Shown here one piece after another: positions 14,051 through 20,704 of a stretch of DNA of 20,704 nucleotides. Below the pieces are notes generated by a model that saw only the letters and a list, made by a program, of their open reading frames with translations, was not told where the DNA came from and did not search any database. The stretch covers positions 1-20,704 of the forward strand of contig JACPQZ010000072.1 of NCBI GenBank assembly GCA_016190205.1. Reading direction: 5' to 3'. This DNA comes from Candidatus Omnitrophota bacterium (GTDB lineage Bacteria > Omnitrophota > JACPQZ01). The position numbers were made by a program, and so were the translations under genes. Positions within the stretch are counted from its first letter, which is position 1. The number at the start of each line of letters is the position of its first letter.

Positions 14051-15499
14051 TCATTCCGTCGCGGTGGGCAGTATGGTGACGGTCGCCTCAATGTCGGGAA
14101 ACTTGCCGTTGATATGCTTCATACCCGGAGGGACCACAAGCCGGGTCTTGAAGGTTTGCGACTGGGTCAAGCCCTCGATGTCTATGGCTTCCGTACGGAA
14201 CACGAGATCGCTCACATCCTCGTTACTGGGAGAAAAGATATCGACCTTGGGGGGATTGACGCGGACGGTATCCACTTTGAATCCCGGAGGGAGGGTTCCT
14301 CTCACCTCGGGCTCAACCCTGACGGAAATAGGCTTGAGCCGGTCTATCTTTAACTTGATGACGGGAGGATTGATGTCATCCACTTTGAAAGAGTCAGGAT
14401 AAGTCACGTTTTCGTCCAAAACGGGAATCGTCTGCGTCCCCTCGGAAACATTCGCGAGATCAAGCGCGATGAGGAGCTCCTTCGGATCGAAGAGCGCGAA
14501 CGAACGCTCGTACCCGCTGAATGTCACCACGGCTGTTTGAGGCTTGGGGTCGACGATAAAAAGATTCGTGTCAAGATTCTTGTAGGCGATGGGCGTCTGA
14601 AACTCTCTTACCACAAGCTCCGTCCGGGGCCCGAAGGCCAGCCAAAGCACGAAGGCTATGGCCACCGCCGCGGCCTTTTCCCGGAGATTCCGGGCCACGA
14701 GGATATTCCAAAGCTGGGTCCTTCCTGACGGATAGCGCTCTCTGAAAAAACCTTCCAGAACAGGGGCCAGCCGGCCCACGCCTTCCATCACCCGGAGCTT
14801 CCCCTCTTCGGCGACAGAAATCCTGCCGCTTTCCTCGGACACGACCAGACACAGGGCATCGGTACGCTCCGTAAGTCCCAGTGCCGCCGCGTGCCTCGTG
14901 CCGGAGAGGCGTGTCTTGGCAAAATTTTGAGAAAGGGGAAGATAACAGGCGAACTTCTCCACCCGGTTGTTGTGAATAATAACCGCGCCGTCGTGCCCCA
15001 TCGAATGCGGGTCAAAGATGCTGTGGAGAAGGGCTTCGCTCACCTGGCCGTCCAGATCGAAACCGCCCTTGAGATGCCGGTCCAGGGGATCCCGCCCCTG
15101 GAGGACCACGAGCGTTCCCACGCGCTTCACCGAGCATTCGGACAAGGTGCGCATGAGAATTTCAATCAGCGGAAAGGCAGAAGACGGCACTTTCCGATAG
15201 GTAAAACCCCAGATCGCAATCCGCTCAAAAAAATGGCGCAACTCCTCCTGAAAGATGATCACCAGGGCAACCAGGAGTACGGCGAAAAAGCCCCTGAAGA
15301 TAAGAATGGTCATGTAGAGCTCGTAGCGGCGGGCCAAAAGATAAACGGCGCCAAAGATTAAAATTCCCACGAGGATAAACGCCGCCCGCGTCTGCTTAAA
15401 CCAGATGAGCACGAGGTACACCAGGGTAGACACAATAGCCATATCCACCAGATCGGCCGACGTAATATGATCCATGTTTTTTACGATAAAGTCGGTCAA
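14051..15499 (-). CDS. Diadenylate cyclase (CdaA-type) fused to YbbR domains (CdaR-type)
   Basis: 482 residues. The N-terminus has about three membrane helices (roughly 17-84). The DisA_N diadenylate cyclase domain follows (about 86-255) with D-G-A-V-I-I-H-N-N-R-V (170-180) and G-T-R-H-A-A-A-L-G-L-T-E (200-211). It makes cyclic di-AMP from two ATP in this family. The usual R-H-R motif reads R-H-A here (202-204). A further membrane helix lies at about 274-290, followed by two YbbR-like repeats (about 295-478), the domain that in CdaR regulates CdaA. In most bacteria cyclase and regulator are two adjacent genes; here they are one. The start is TTG 15499, in a TTGA overlap with the phosphoesterase stop; ATG 15475 is an alternative. 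Confidence 0.93.
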   Translation of the reverse strand: MTDFIVKNMDHITSADLVDMAIVSTLVYLVLIWFKQTRAAFILVGILIFGAVYLLARRYELYMTILIFRGFFAVLLVALVIIFQEELRHFFERIAIWGFTYRKVPSSAFPLIEILMRTLSECSVKRVGTLVVLQGRDPLDRHLKGGFDLDGQVSEALLHSIFDPHSMGHDGAVIIHNNRVEKFACYLPLSQNFAKTRLSGTRHAAALGLTERTDALCLVVSEESGRISVAEEGKLRVMEGVGRLAPVLEGFFRERYPSGRTQLWNILVARNLREKAAAVAIAFVLWLAFGPRTELVVREFQTPIAYKNLDTNLFIVDPKPQTAVVTFSGYERSFALFDPKELLIALDLANVSEGTQTIPVLDENVTYPDSFKVDDINPPVIKLKIDRLKPISVRVEPEVRGTLPPGFKVDTVRVNPPKVDIFSPSNEDVSDLVFRTEAIDIEGLTQSQTFKTRLVVPPGMKHINGKFPDIEATVTILPTATE

Positions 15500-16530
15500 T
15501 GCCGGCCCCCCGTAAAAGGATTCAAAAACTCGGGTTCCTTTTCCTGGGGCCTGACGGCCTTCAGAAACCGCTTCACAATGTCGTGCTCGGCCTCAACCCA
15601 GGCAAGCTCACTCTTGGGGCGGTTCACGTTGACCCACCCGCCCGCTATCATGCCGTGTCCCCCGGCCTTCCCGCGCCCCCCCACGATCCTCCTCAACAGC
15701 CTGCCCGCCTTACCTTTGGGATGCCGGGTCCGGAGGGAAACCATCAGCCGATCCTGGTAGCGGCCTGTCGAGATCGCCCATCCCATGCGCTCGCACGTGA
15801 TGAGGAAATCCGCCATCTGCGGTACGAACTCCGGAGTCTCCACCTTCCCCAAATGCGCGCCGATGATGGAACTGGTCGTAAAGGCCCGCTTCAGCACCTT
15901 ACCGAGGGTAGTGAAAAAAGTCCGGGGCCTCGGAGGGTTCTGAATGCGGGCCAGAAGCCGAGTGTCACACTGCGGAAAAAGCTTGAGGTATGCCTGCACG
16001 TCATGCGGACCGGCCTCGCGGCCCAGATTCTGCGTCTCGGAACCGATACCATAAACGAGCGCGGTGACGAGCGATGTGGGAACGCGCATCCGGTGTTGGA
16101 TGAGGATTTCAGAGAGGATGGTGGCCGTCGCCCCATATTTTTGCTGAACGATCAAAAAGTCCGCCCGGGTCCCCTTACTGCGCGGGTGATGGTCGATCAC
16201 CACAAGCGGTTTCCTGCGGGGGGGGAGCGAGTTATTGGCAAAAGACGGCTGGCTGTCCACCAGCGCAACGTGCGACGCCCACTTCAGGTCGGTCCCGGGA
16301 ATCAATTCCCGCACGGGGATCTTTAAAACCTTCACCATCGTCTGATTTTCAGCCCGCCCGATGGAGCCTCCGTAGACGATACGGCTGGGAATCCCAAAAC
16401 GGACCTGGGCCAAAAAATACAGGGCATAGGCGCTTGCGATCGAGTCGGGGTCAGGGTAGTCGTGCGTGAAGATGAGGAGGCCATCCACCTCTCTCCGCCG
16501 CTTTTCCAAAAACCTAACGAGGTCCGTCAT
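15496..16530 (-). CDS. DHH/DHHA1 family phosphoesterase
   Basis: About 344 residues; positions below count from the TTG at 16539. The DHH domain has H26, D30 and D32 in T-H-D-Y-P-D-P-D-S (motif I), D95 in L-V-D-S-Q (motif II) and D116-H117-H118 (motif III). Motif IV, usually G-I-x-x-D-T, reads G-I-G-S-E-T here. The DHHA1 part ends in a glycine-rich G-G-R-G-K-A-G-G-H-G-M-I-A-G-G near 290. Family members cleave c-di-AMP, pApA, pAp or short oligonucleotides with Mn2+. Its 4-base overlap with the diadenylate cyclase suggests a role in c-di-AMP or pApA turnover. ATG 16530 has a GGAG site close by; TTG 16539 is the longer option. No membrane helix is visible. Confidence 0.9.
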   Translation of the reverse strand: MTDLVRFLEKRRREVDGLLIFTHDYPDPDSIASAYALYFLAQVRFGIPSRIVYGGSIGRAENQTMVKVLKIPVRELIPGTDLKWASHVALVDSQPSFANNSLPPRRKPLVVIDHHPRSKGTRADFLIVQQKYGATATILSEILIQHRMRVPTSLVTALVYGIGSETQNLGREAGPHDVQAYLKLFPQCDTRLLARIQNPPRPRTFFTTLGKVLKRAFTTSSIIGAHLGKVETPEFVPQMADFLITCERMGWAISTGRYQDRLMVSLRTRHPKGKAGRLLRRIVGGRGKAGGHGMIAGGWVNVNRPKSELAWVEAEHDIVKRFLKAVRPQEKEPEFLNPFTGGRH

Positions 16531-17074
16531 GGTCTCCAAGCGCCCCAGGAGGCATTAACCTGATCTTCTGCGACCCCGACTTTAGCACCGGCAGCCAGGC
16601 CCTATTTTGCTTCTCTCCGTTTTCCTCAAAAACCGCTGTGAGGGTCCCCTGGTACCTCAAGCCGGCCACATAGTTACCCGGGTGCTCGATCCCCACCTCC
16701 GCCAAGTCATCCGGATCTGCATAGAGTGCGAGCTCGAGAGTCTGGCCCGGTCCTACTTCGCGGCTGGTCGACTGCGTGATGTCGCTTCCTGAAAGAGGGG
16801 CATGGTATTTGATCTGCTCATTTCTGTTCTTTTTCCACAAAAGCTCAAGGCTAAAAAGACTCGGCCACACGCGGATCGTGTAAGACCCGCCATTCGTGAG
16901 GAACGCCTGCAAAGGTATGGACTCACCCAGCTCATAGTCTGAACGCTCGAGCTTCATATGAACCGTAATGCCATGTTCCCCCTCCGCGTACGGAAAGGAT
17001 GCTTCACCTTGTAGAAGGAGTACGCCTAAGACCGTCAGCACGAAAACGGAAAATAACCCCGGGACCCATTTCAT
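16514..17074 (-). CDS. Secreted Ig/BsuPI-like domain protein
   Basis: About 186 residues with a signal peptide (M-K-W-V-P-G-L-F-S-V-F-V-L-T-V-L-G-V-L-L-L). An Ig-like domain follows with L-E-R-S-D-Y-E-L-G-E-S-I-P-L-Q-A-F-L-T-N-G-G and V-G-P-G-Q-T-L-E-L-A-L-Y, typical of BsuPI-like and related extracellular sandwiches. ATG 17074 is chosen because the signal peptide begins there; the upstream TTG at 17113 adds non-signal residues and lies in the leader. It overlaps the phosphoesterase start and is the first gene of region B. Its function and its link to c-di-AMP are unknown. Confidence 0.85.
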   Translation of the reverse strand: MKWVPGLFSVFVLTVLGVLLLQGEASFPYAEGEHGITVHMKLERSDYELGESIPLQAFLTNGGSYTIRVWPSLFSLELLWKKNRNEQIKYHAPLSGSDITQSTSREVGPGQTLELALYADPDDLAEVGIEHPGNYVAGLRYQGTLTAVFEENGEKQNRAWLPVLKSGSQKIRLMPPGALGDHDGPR

Positions 17075-17121
17075 TCCAACCAGCCCCCCGCTCCAATCGT
17101 CACAAGCGCTCAATCTTTAAA

Positions 17122-17150
17122 ATTGTAGCTGTTAACCCTCAAGTTTGCAA
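17122..17150 (-). promoter_or_regulatory. Sigma70-type promoter of the c-di-AMP region
   Basis: On the minus strand TTGCAA (17150-17145) and TACAAT (17127-17122) are separated by 17 bases, followed by an AT-rich start region and the first gene about 48 bases on. It lies after the hairpin that closes the preceding operon. Confidence 0.65.
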
Positions 17151-17186
17151 GTATCCCCTTGTAATAAATTAGGTTATAAATGAAGA

Positions 17187-17212
17187 AGGCATCGGGCCAG
17201 CGCCCCATGCCT
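17187..17212 (-). terminator. Hairpin ending the two-component operon
   Basis: On the minus strand AGGCAT and ATGCCT pair, then after one mismatch GGGC pairs with GCCC around a GCTG-type loop. TCTTCATTTATAA follows. The U-tract is interrupted, so termination strength is uncertain. It lies about 42 bases after the stop codon at 17254. A second small hairpin (gcccat/atgggc, about 17226-17241) sits just before it. Confidence 0.55.
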
Positions 17213-17253
17213 CTTGTTCAAGCGCGCCCATATGCATGGGCAGGCTCCGTATC

Positions 17254-18243
17254 CTATACAGGCTCCGGCGGATTTTGAGCGCGTCCCTCCGGTGCCAGTC
17301 GATCTGTCTCAAAAGCAAGGGTGATCCCTGCCAGGCGCACAAGCTGATGCACCATGTTGGCCGTCTCGGTGCTGAAATGAACCCCTTCGCGAAAGCTCGT
17401 AATGTTCACCACACCCACCACGCGGTCACCGACAGCTATCGGGCTGATGAGGGCGGATTTCACGGTCGGCCGGGTCATCCGGTCTCTTACCACCCGGCCC
17501 AGGGATGCCCCGTCATCCAAGAGAAGCGGCCGGCCCTCCTCGAGGACGAGCCCCGCGATCCCCTCACCCTTGCGCAGGCGGGTGCGCCTGGAGATATCCC
17601 GAGACAGGCCTCTTTCCTCCTGCAGGCTCAAATATCCGGTCCCCTCGTCCCAGAGCATCACGGAGCCGGTATCCGCATGGGTCGCGAACAGGATGGCGTC
17701 CAAAAACGCACTTAAAAGTTCCTTCAGGGGTCGATCCCGACGGGTCATCCCGTTTCTCTCCTTAAGAATCATTCGGGACGTCATGTGAAGCAGACGGACG
17801 ACAGACTGAACGGCGCTAAAACTGAAGAGCTTGATCTGGTCGCGGCTCGCCTGAAAGGAAGGGGCATGGACAGCCAGTTCCTGGGCCATGCGCTGTGCCT
17901 CCTGCGCATTCGGCTTGCGGCCCACCGAACAGGGACCCACAATAATCTGCCAATCGTCTACCGGCAGGATAAAGTTGTAAAGTCCAGCATGGCATACGAC
18001 GCCTTCTTCAGGGAATGAAGTAAGGCTTTCGGCCGGCGTATGCTGAACGCAACCGGCGCAGCGCGTGCGGGCAATGCTGGATTCCGGAAGAAGGATATGG
18101 CAGAAATGGGCGGGTCTGGCCGGCTCACCCACTGCGCCGGATTGCGACCGGTAAGTCCGGATCCCTATCTTGAGACAATCGGCGACAAGGTCCTGAACGC
18201 GTGCCCACTCTTCAACGCAGGAATCCGTACGCGACTGGGGCAT
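17254..18243 (-). CDS. PocR-domain and GAF-domain sensor protein
   Basis: 329 residues without a signal peptide. Residues about 8-135 match the PocR ligand-binding domain: F-C-H-I-L, C-A-G-C, a V-C-H-A-G-L-Y-N-F-I-L-P-V-D segment and I-I-V-G-P-C. Residues about 170-315 form a GAF domain (G-S-V-M-L-W-D-E-G-T-G-Y-L-S-L, G-E-G-I-A-G-L-V-L-E-E-G-R-P-L-L-L-D-D, V-V-G-V-V-N-I-T) that resembles the GAF of the neighbouring kinase. It has no kinase, cyclase or DNA-binding output. It lies 19 bases after the NtrC-type gene. It may feed a small-molecule or redox signal into that system; the cysteine-rich PocR part could bind a ligand or metal (inference). Confidence 0.88.
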   Translation of the reverse strand: MPQSRTDSCVEEWARVQDLVADCLKIGIRTYRSQSGAVGEPARPAHFCHILLPESSIARTRCAGCVQHTPAESLTSFPEEGVVCHAGLYNFILPVDDWQIIVGPCSVGRKPNAQEAQRMAQELAVHAPSFQASRDQIKLFSFSAVQSVVRLLHMTSRMILKERNGMTRRDRPLKELLSAFLDAILFATHADTGSVMLWDEGTGYLSLQEERGLSRDISRRTRLRKGEGIAGLVLEEGRPLLLDDGASLGRVVRDRMTRPTVKSALISPIAVGDRVVGVVNITSFREGVHFSTETANMVHQLVRLAGITLAFETDRLAPEGRAQNPPEPV

Positions 18244-18262
18244 AATGAGGCGAGATTCCCCT

Positions 18263-19651
18263 TTACTTCAGCAGGTGGTGTTCCTTCATCTTGTTGTACA
18301 AAGTAGTGCGGTTAATACCGAGCAGGGCGGCGGCCTTCTTGCGGTTCCACTGGGTTTGCTCCAGCACGCGCTCAATGATCAGCCGTTCGGGTTTCTTCAG
18401 GGCCTCCTTGAGCGATCCTCCCCCGTTTTTCCCGCCATTATCCATAAAGGTCACTTCCCGCTGAACCGTCTCGGGCAGGTCTTCCGCGCGGATCTGGGGA
18501 CCGCGGGCAAGGATCACCGCGCGTTCCATGGCATTTTCCAGCTCACGGACATTCCCCGGCCACTGGTGGGTGAGCAGGACATCCAGCGCCTGCGGCGTGA
18601 TGTCCCGGATGGGCTTGGAGAGCTTGGCGCCGAATTTCTTGATGAAATGGTCGACGAGGAGGGGGATGTCCCCCTTCCGCTCACGCAACGGGGGAACTAC
18701 GATGTTGATCACGTTCAAACGGTAATACAGATCTTCGCGAAAATTCCCCTGGCTGATCAGCTCCTCCAGATTCCGGTTGGTGGCGGCGATGACCCTCACA
18801 TCCACCTTGATCGTTTTATTCTCCCCCACCCGTTCAAACTCGCGCTCCTGCAGAACGCGCAGGAGCTTGACCTGGAGGTTCGGGCTGAAGGTATCTACCT
18901 CGTCCAAAAAAATGGTGCCATGCTGCGCCTGCTCGAAGCGGCCCACCCGGTCCTGAATGGCGCTCGTAAATGACCCCTTGGCATGGCCGAAGAGCTCGCT
19001 TTCCAGGATGTTCTCCGGCAGGGCCCCGCAGGAGAGCTCTACAAAAGCCTTGTCCTTGCGCAGATGGTCGCTCTGGTGGATCGCGCGGGCCACCAGCCGC
19101 TTACCCGTCCCGCTCTCCCCCTGAATAAGAACGGTCGCCTGGGTGCCGGCGACCGTTTCAATGAGCTGGTAGATCTTCTGCATCTTGGGATCCTGCCCCA
19201 CATTATCAAAAAAGCGGTCTCTCGTCCGCCCGGCGAGCTCGCGCTTTAAACTCTCGTTTTCGCGCTCAAGCCGCTTCCCTCGAAAAACCTTTTCAATTAC
19301 GATCCGCAGTTCGTCATCCACCACGGGCTTGGGCACATAGTCGAAGGCACCCTTCTTCATCGCCTCGACCGCATTTTCGACCGTCCCGAACCCGGTCATC
19401 ATGATAACCTCTGTCTCGGGGTGGCGCTTTTTGATCTGACCCAGTAGCTCAATGCCTCCTATGCCGGGCATTCGGATATCCGTAATCACGATAAGAAAAG
19501 GCTCCTTGGCGAGCTTATTGAGCGCGTCGGCGCCGTCCAGGGCGGTGACCACGTTGTACCCGGACGAGCGCATGACCTCATACAGCGACTGACGCGCCAA
19601 GGCATCGTCGTCTACCAATAGGATCTTGTCGCTATTCGCCCGATCGCTCAT
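18263..19651 (-). CDS. NtrC-family sigma54-type response regulator with altered contact loop
   Basis: 462 residues. The receiver domain (about 8-122) has D14-D15, phosphoacceptor D58, T86 and K108. The AAA+ domain (about 150-385) has Walker A G-E-S-G-T-G-K (178-184), Walker B T-I-F-L-D-E (246-251) and R-E-D-L-Y-Y-R-L-N (305-313). The C-terminal Fis-type HTH is at about 420-460 (N-R-K-K-A-A-A-L-L-G-I-N-R-T-T-L-Y-N-K-M-K). Family members use ATP to open sigma54 promoters when phosphorylated. The sigma54-contact loop, normally G-A-F-T-G-A, reads G-S-F-T-S-A (226-231), so sigma54 activation may be weakened or different. It starts 2 bases after the kinase gene, its likely partner. Confidence 0.95.
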   Translation of the reverse strand: MSDRANSDKILLVDDDALARQSLYEVMRSSGYNVVTALDGADALNKLAKEPFLIVITDIRMPGIGGIELLGQIKKRHPETEVIMMTGFGTVENAVEAMKKGAFDYVPKPVVDDELRIVIEKVFRGKRLERENESLKRELAGRTRDRFFDNVGQDPKMQKIYQLIETVAGTQATVLIQGESGTGKRLVARAIHQSDHLRKDKAFVELSCGALPENILESELFGHAKGSFTSAIQDRVGRFEQAQHGTIFLDEVDTFSPNLQVKLLRVLQEREFERVGENKTIKVDVRVIAATNRNLEELISQGNFREDLYYRLNVINIVVPPLRERKGDIPLLVDHFIKKFGAKLSKPIRDITPQALDVLLTHQWPGNVRELENAMERAVILARGPQIRAEDLPETVQREVTFMDNGGKNGGGSLKEALKKPERLIIERVLEQTQWNRKKAAALLGINRTTLYNKMKEHHLLK

Positions 19652-19653
19652 CG

Positions 19654-20704
19654 CTATGTCTCCACCTGGGCGCTCGGCGTTCCTTCCGGCGCGATTCGAA
19701 GGCGCATGATAAACCGCGTTCCTATGCCCTTATGACTCTCCACGCTGATGGTACCGCCCCCCTGCTCCACGATTTCTTTTGAGATCGAAAGGCCCAGGCC
19801 TGTGCCTTGGCCAAGGGGCTTGGTCGAAAAAAACGGATCGAAAATCTTCTCGCGTATGGACTCGTCGATGCCCTCGCCGTTGTCCTCCACCACCATGCGA
19901 ACGTCAGACCGCACGCGCCGGGCCTCAATCTTGATCCTCCCTCCTGTTGAAACGGCATCCAGCGCGTTGTCTATAAGGTTTGAGACGACCTGCTGGAGGC
20001 CGCAGTCCACGACGGGAGGCAGGTGGGGCTCGACATCCATCTCAATCCACACGCCCTTTTCCCCCGCCTGCTCTCTCAAAGCGGACAGGCCCTGCTCCAC
20101 GATCGTTTGGACCGGAGAAGACGTCTGCGCCGCGTACTGCGTGCGGCGCGCAAACTCCAAGAGAGAGCGCATCACACCCATAATGCGCCTCACGCCGCTC
20201 TTCGCCTGTACCAGAAATTCTCTGGCGAGCGAATCTTCATCCACATGCTCCAGACTCAAATTAATATAGCGAAGAACCCCGCCCAGCGGGTTATTGATTT
20301 CATGGGACAAGCCAGCCGTAAGTTTTCCCACCACGGACCCCGAGCCCGTCTTACGGCCTCTTGACATCTCCGAAGCACGCACGACGGCGCCGGCCACATG
20401 CGGAGAGATGAGGGTCAAAAAGTCCAGGTCCTCCTGGGAGAAAGGCTTGCCTGATCCCCTGTCCGTAAGGTTTATGACACCCACGAGTTGACCATTCAAA
20501 GATATCGGCGCGCTCACGAAAGATACGGTTTTGTAGTGAGTCCGGGGACCCTGTCCGTTGTAGATACCTTCCTTCTTTGCGTCACGCACCACCATACCCT
20601 TACGGTCCCTTGCCACCTGACCCGAAATTCCTTCGCCCAATCTTAAGGTGACCCCTTGAGTGGAATAAGGATTCTCACCCTTCGACGCATACAGCACCAC
20701 CGAA
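19654..20704 (-). CDS. GAF-domain sensor histidine kinase, N-terminus beyond window
   Basis: At least 350 residues, open to the right edge; the apparent GTG start at 20700 falls inside a GAF domain, so the true start lies outside. Numbering from 20700, the rest of the GAF domain covers about 1-110 (G-E-G-I-S-G-Q-V-A-R-D, L-V-G-V-I-N-L-T). The HisKA phosphoacceptor is L-S-H-E-I-N-N-P-L-G-G, near residue 134. The HATPase domain has the N box (V-V-S-N-L-I-D-N-A-L-D-A-V), G1 (D-N-G-E-G-I-D), F box (F-D-P-F-F-S-T-K-P) and G2 (G-Q-G-T-G-L-G-L-S-I). No membrane helix is seen in the visible part. It probably phosphorylates the adjacent NtrC-type regulator. Confidence 0.93.
   Translation of the reverse strand, partial: SVVLYASKGENPYSTQGVTLRLGEGISGQVARDRKGMVVRDAKKEGIYNGQGPRTHYKTVSFVSAPISLNGQLVGVINLTDRGSGKPFSQEDLDFLTLISPHVAGAVVRASEMSRGRKTGSGSVVGKLTAGLSHEINNPLGGVLRYINLSLEHVDEDSLAREFLVQAKSGVRRIMGVMRSLLEFARRTQYAAQTSSPVQTIVEQGLSALREQAGEKGVWIEMDVEPHLPPVVDCGLQQVVSNLIDNALDAVSTGGRIKIEARRVRSDVRMVVEDNGEGIDESIREKIFDPFFSTKPLGQGTGLGLSISKEIVEQGGGTISVESHKGIGTRFIMRLRIAPEGTPSAQVET

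Noticed and set aside
15499-16326. 275-codon plus-strand reading frame opposite the phosphoesterase gene
   Set aside because: Its peptide is proline- and arginine-rich with no family motif, and the minus strand encodes all conserved DHH motifs.
5489-16530. Direct regulatory link between the riboswitch and the c-di-AMP genes
   Set aside because: The aptamer core matches the cyclic di-GMP class, not the c-di-AMP (ydaO) class, and the two regions are about 8 kb apart with separate promoters.

Overview
The window comes from a bacterial chromosome of moderate-to-high GC, with a Gram-negative style envelope: a secretin, periplasmic prolyl isomerases and many signal peptides. Every gene I can support lies on the minus strand, so transcription runs from high to low coordinates. 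Small beta-rich secreted proteins, Ig-like surface proteins, several families of short dispersed repeats and a sigma54-type regulator suggest a deep-branching lineage such as Omnitrophota or a relative. That placement is inference; there is no rRNA or other phylogenetic marker in the window.

Region A (20704-17254) is a regulatory operon: a GAF histidine kinase cut by the window edge, an NtrC-type response regulator whose sigma54-contact loop reads GSFTSA, and a PocR+GAF sensor. A hairpin at 17187-17212 closes it. Region B (17150-14051) has its own promoter. It encodes a secreted Ig/BsuPI-like protein, a DHH/DHHA1 phosphoesterase and a diadenylate cyclase fused to YbbR domains, which looks like a c-di-AMP synthesis and turnover module. 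Region C (13995-5719) starts from a near-consensus sigma70 promoter. It encodes a small MerR-type regulator, an ExeA/MshM-like ATPase, a GspC/PilP-like protein, a PilQ/MshL-like secretin, a coiled-coil TPR protein, an Ig-like secreted protein, a SurA-like plus cyclophilin fusion and a secreted small-barrel protein. It resembles a reduced MSHA/type II secretion module with its envelope folding factors.

Region D (5626 to the left edge) is the most unusual part. A sigma70 promoter is followed by a sequence with the hallmarks of a cyclic-di-GMP-I (GEMM-I) riboswitch, then an intrinsic terminator. Next come two kinds of short repeat and a tightly packed five-gene operon. Its first gene fuses a REP-associated tyrosine transposase (RAYT) domain that has lost one HUH histidine and the catalytic tyrosine to a membrane helix and a small periplasmic domain. 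Then follow a free copy of that small domain, another small secreted protein, a membrane TPR protein and a large Ig-like surface protein that runs off the window. I infer a c-di-GMP-controlled envelope or surface programme led by a domesticated transposase. The same small domain occurs a third time in the last gene of region C.

At least three dispersed repeat elements lie inside reading frames: one in the ATPase gene with 7-bp direct repeats at its ends, one in the linker of the PPIase, and one at the N-terminus of the last region C gene. A 202-bp element with terminal inverted repeats sits just upstream of the PPIase signal peptide.
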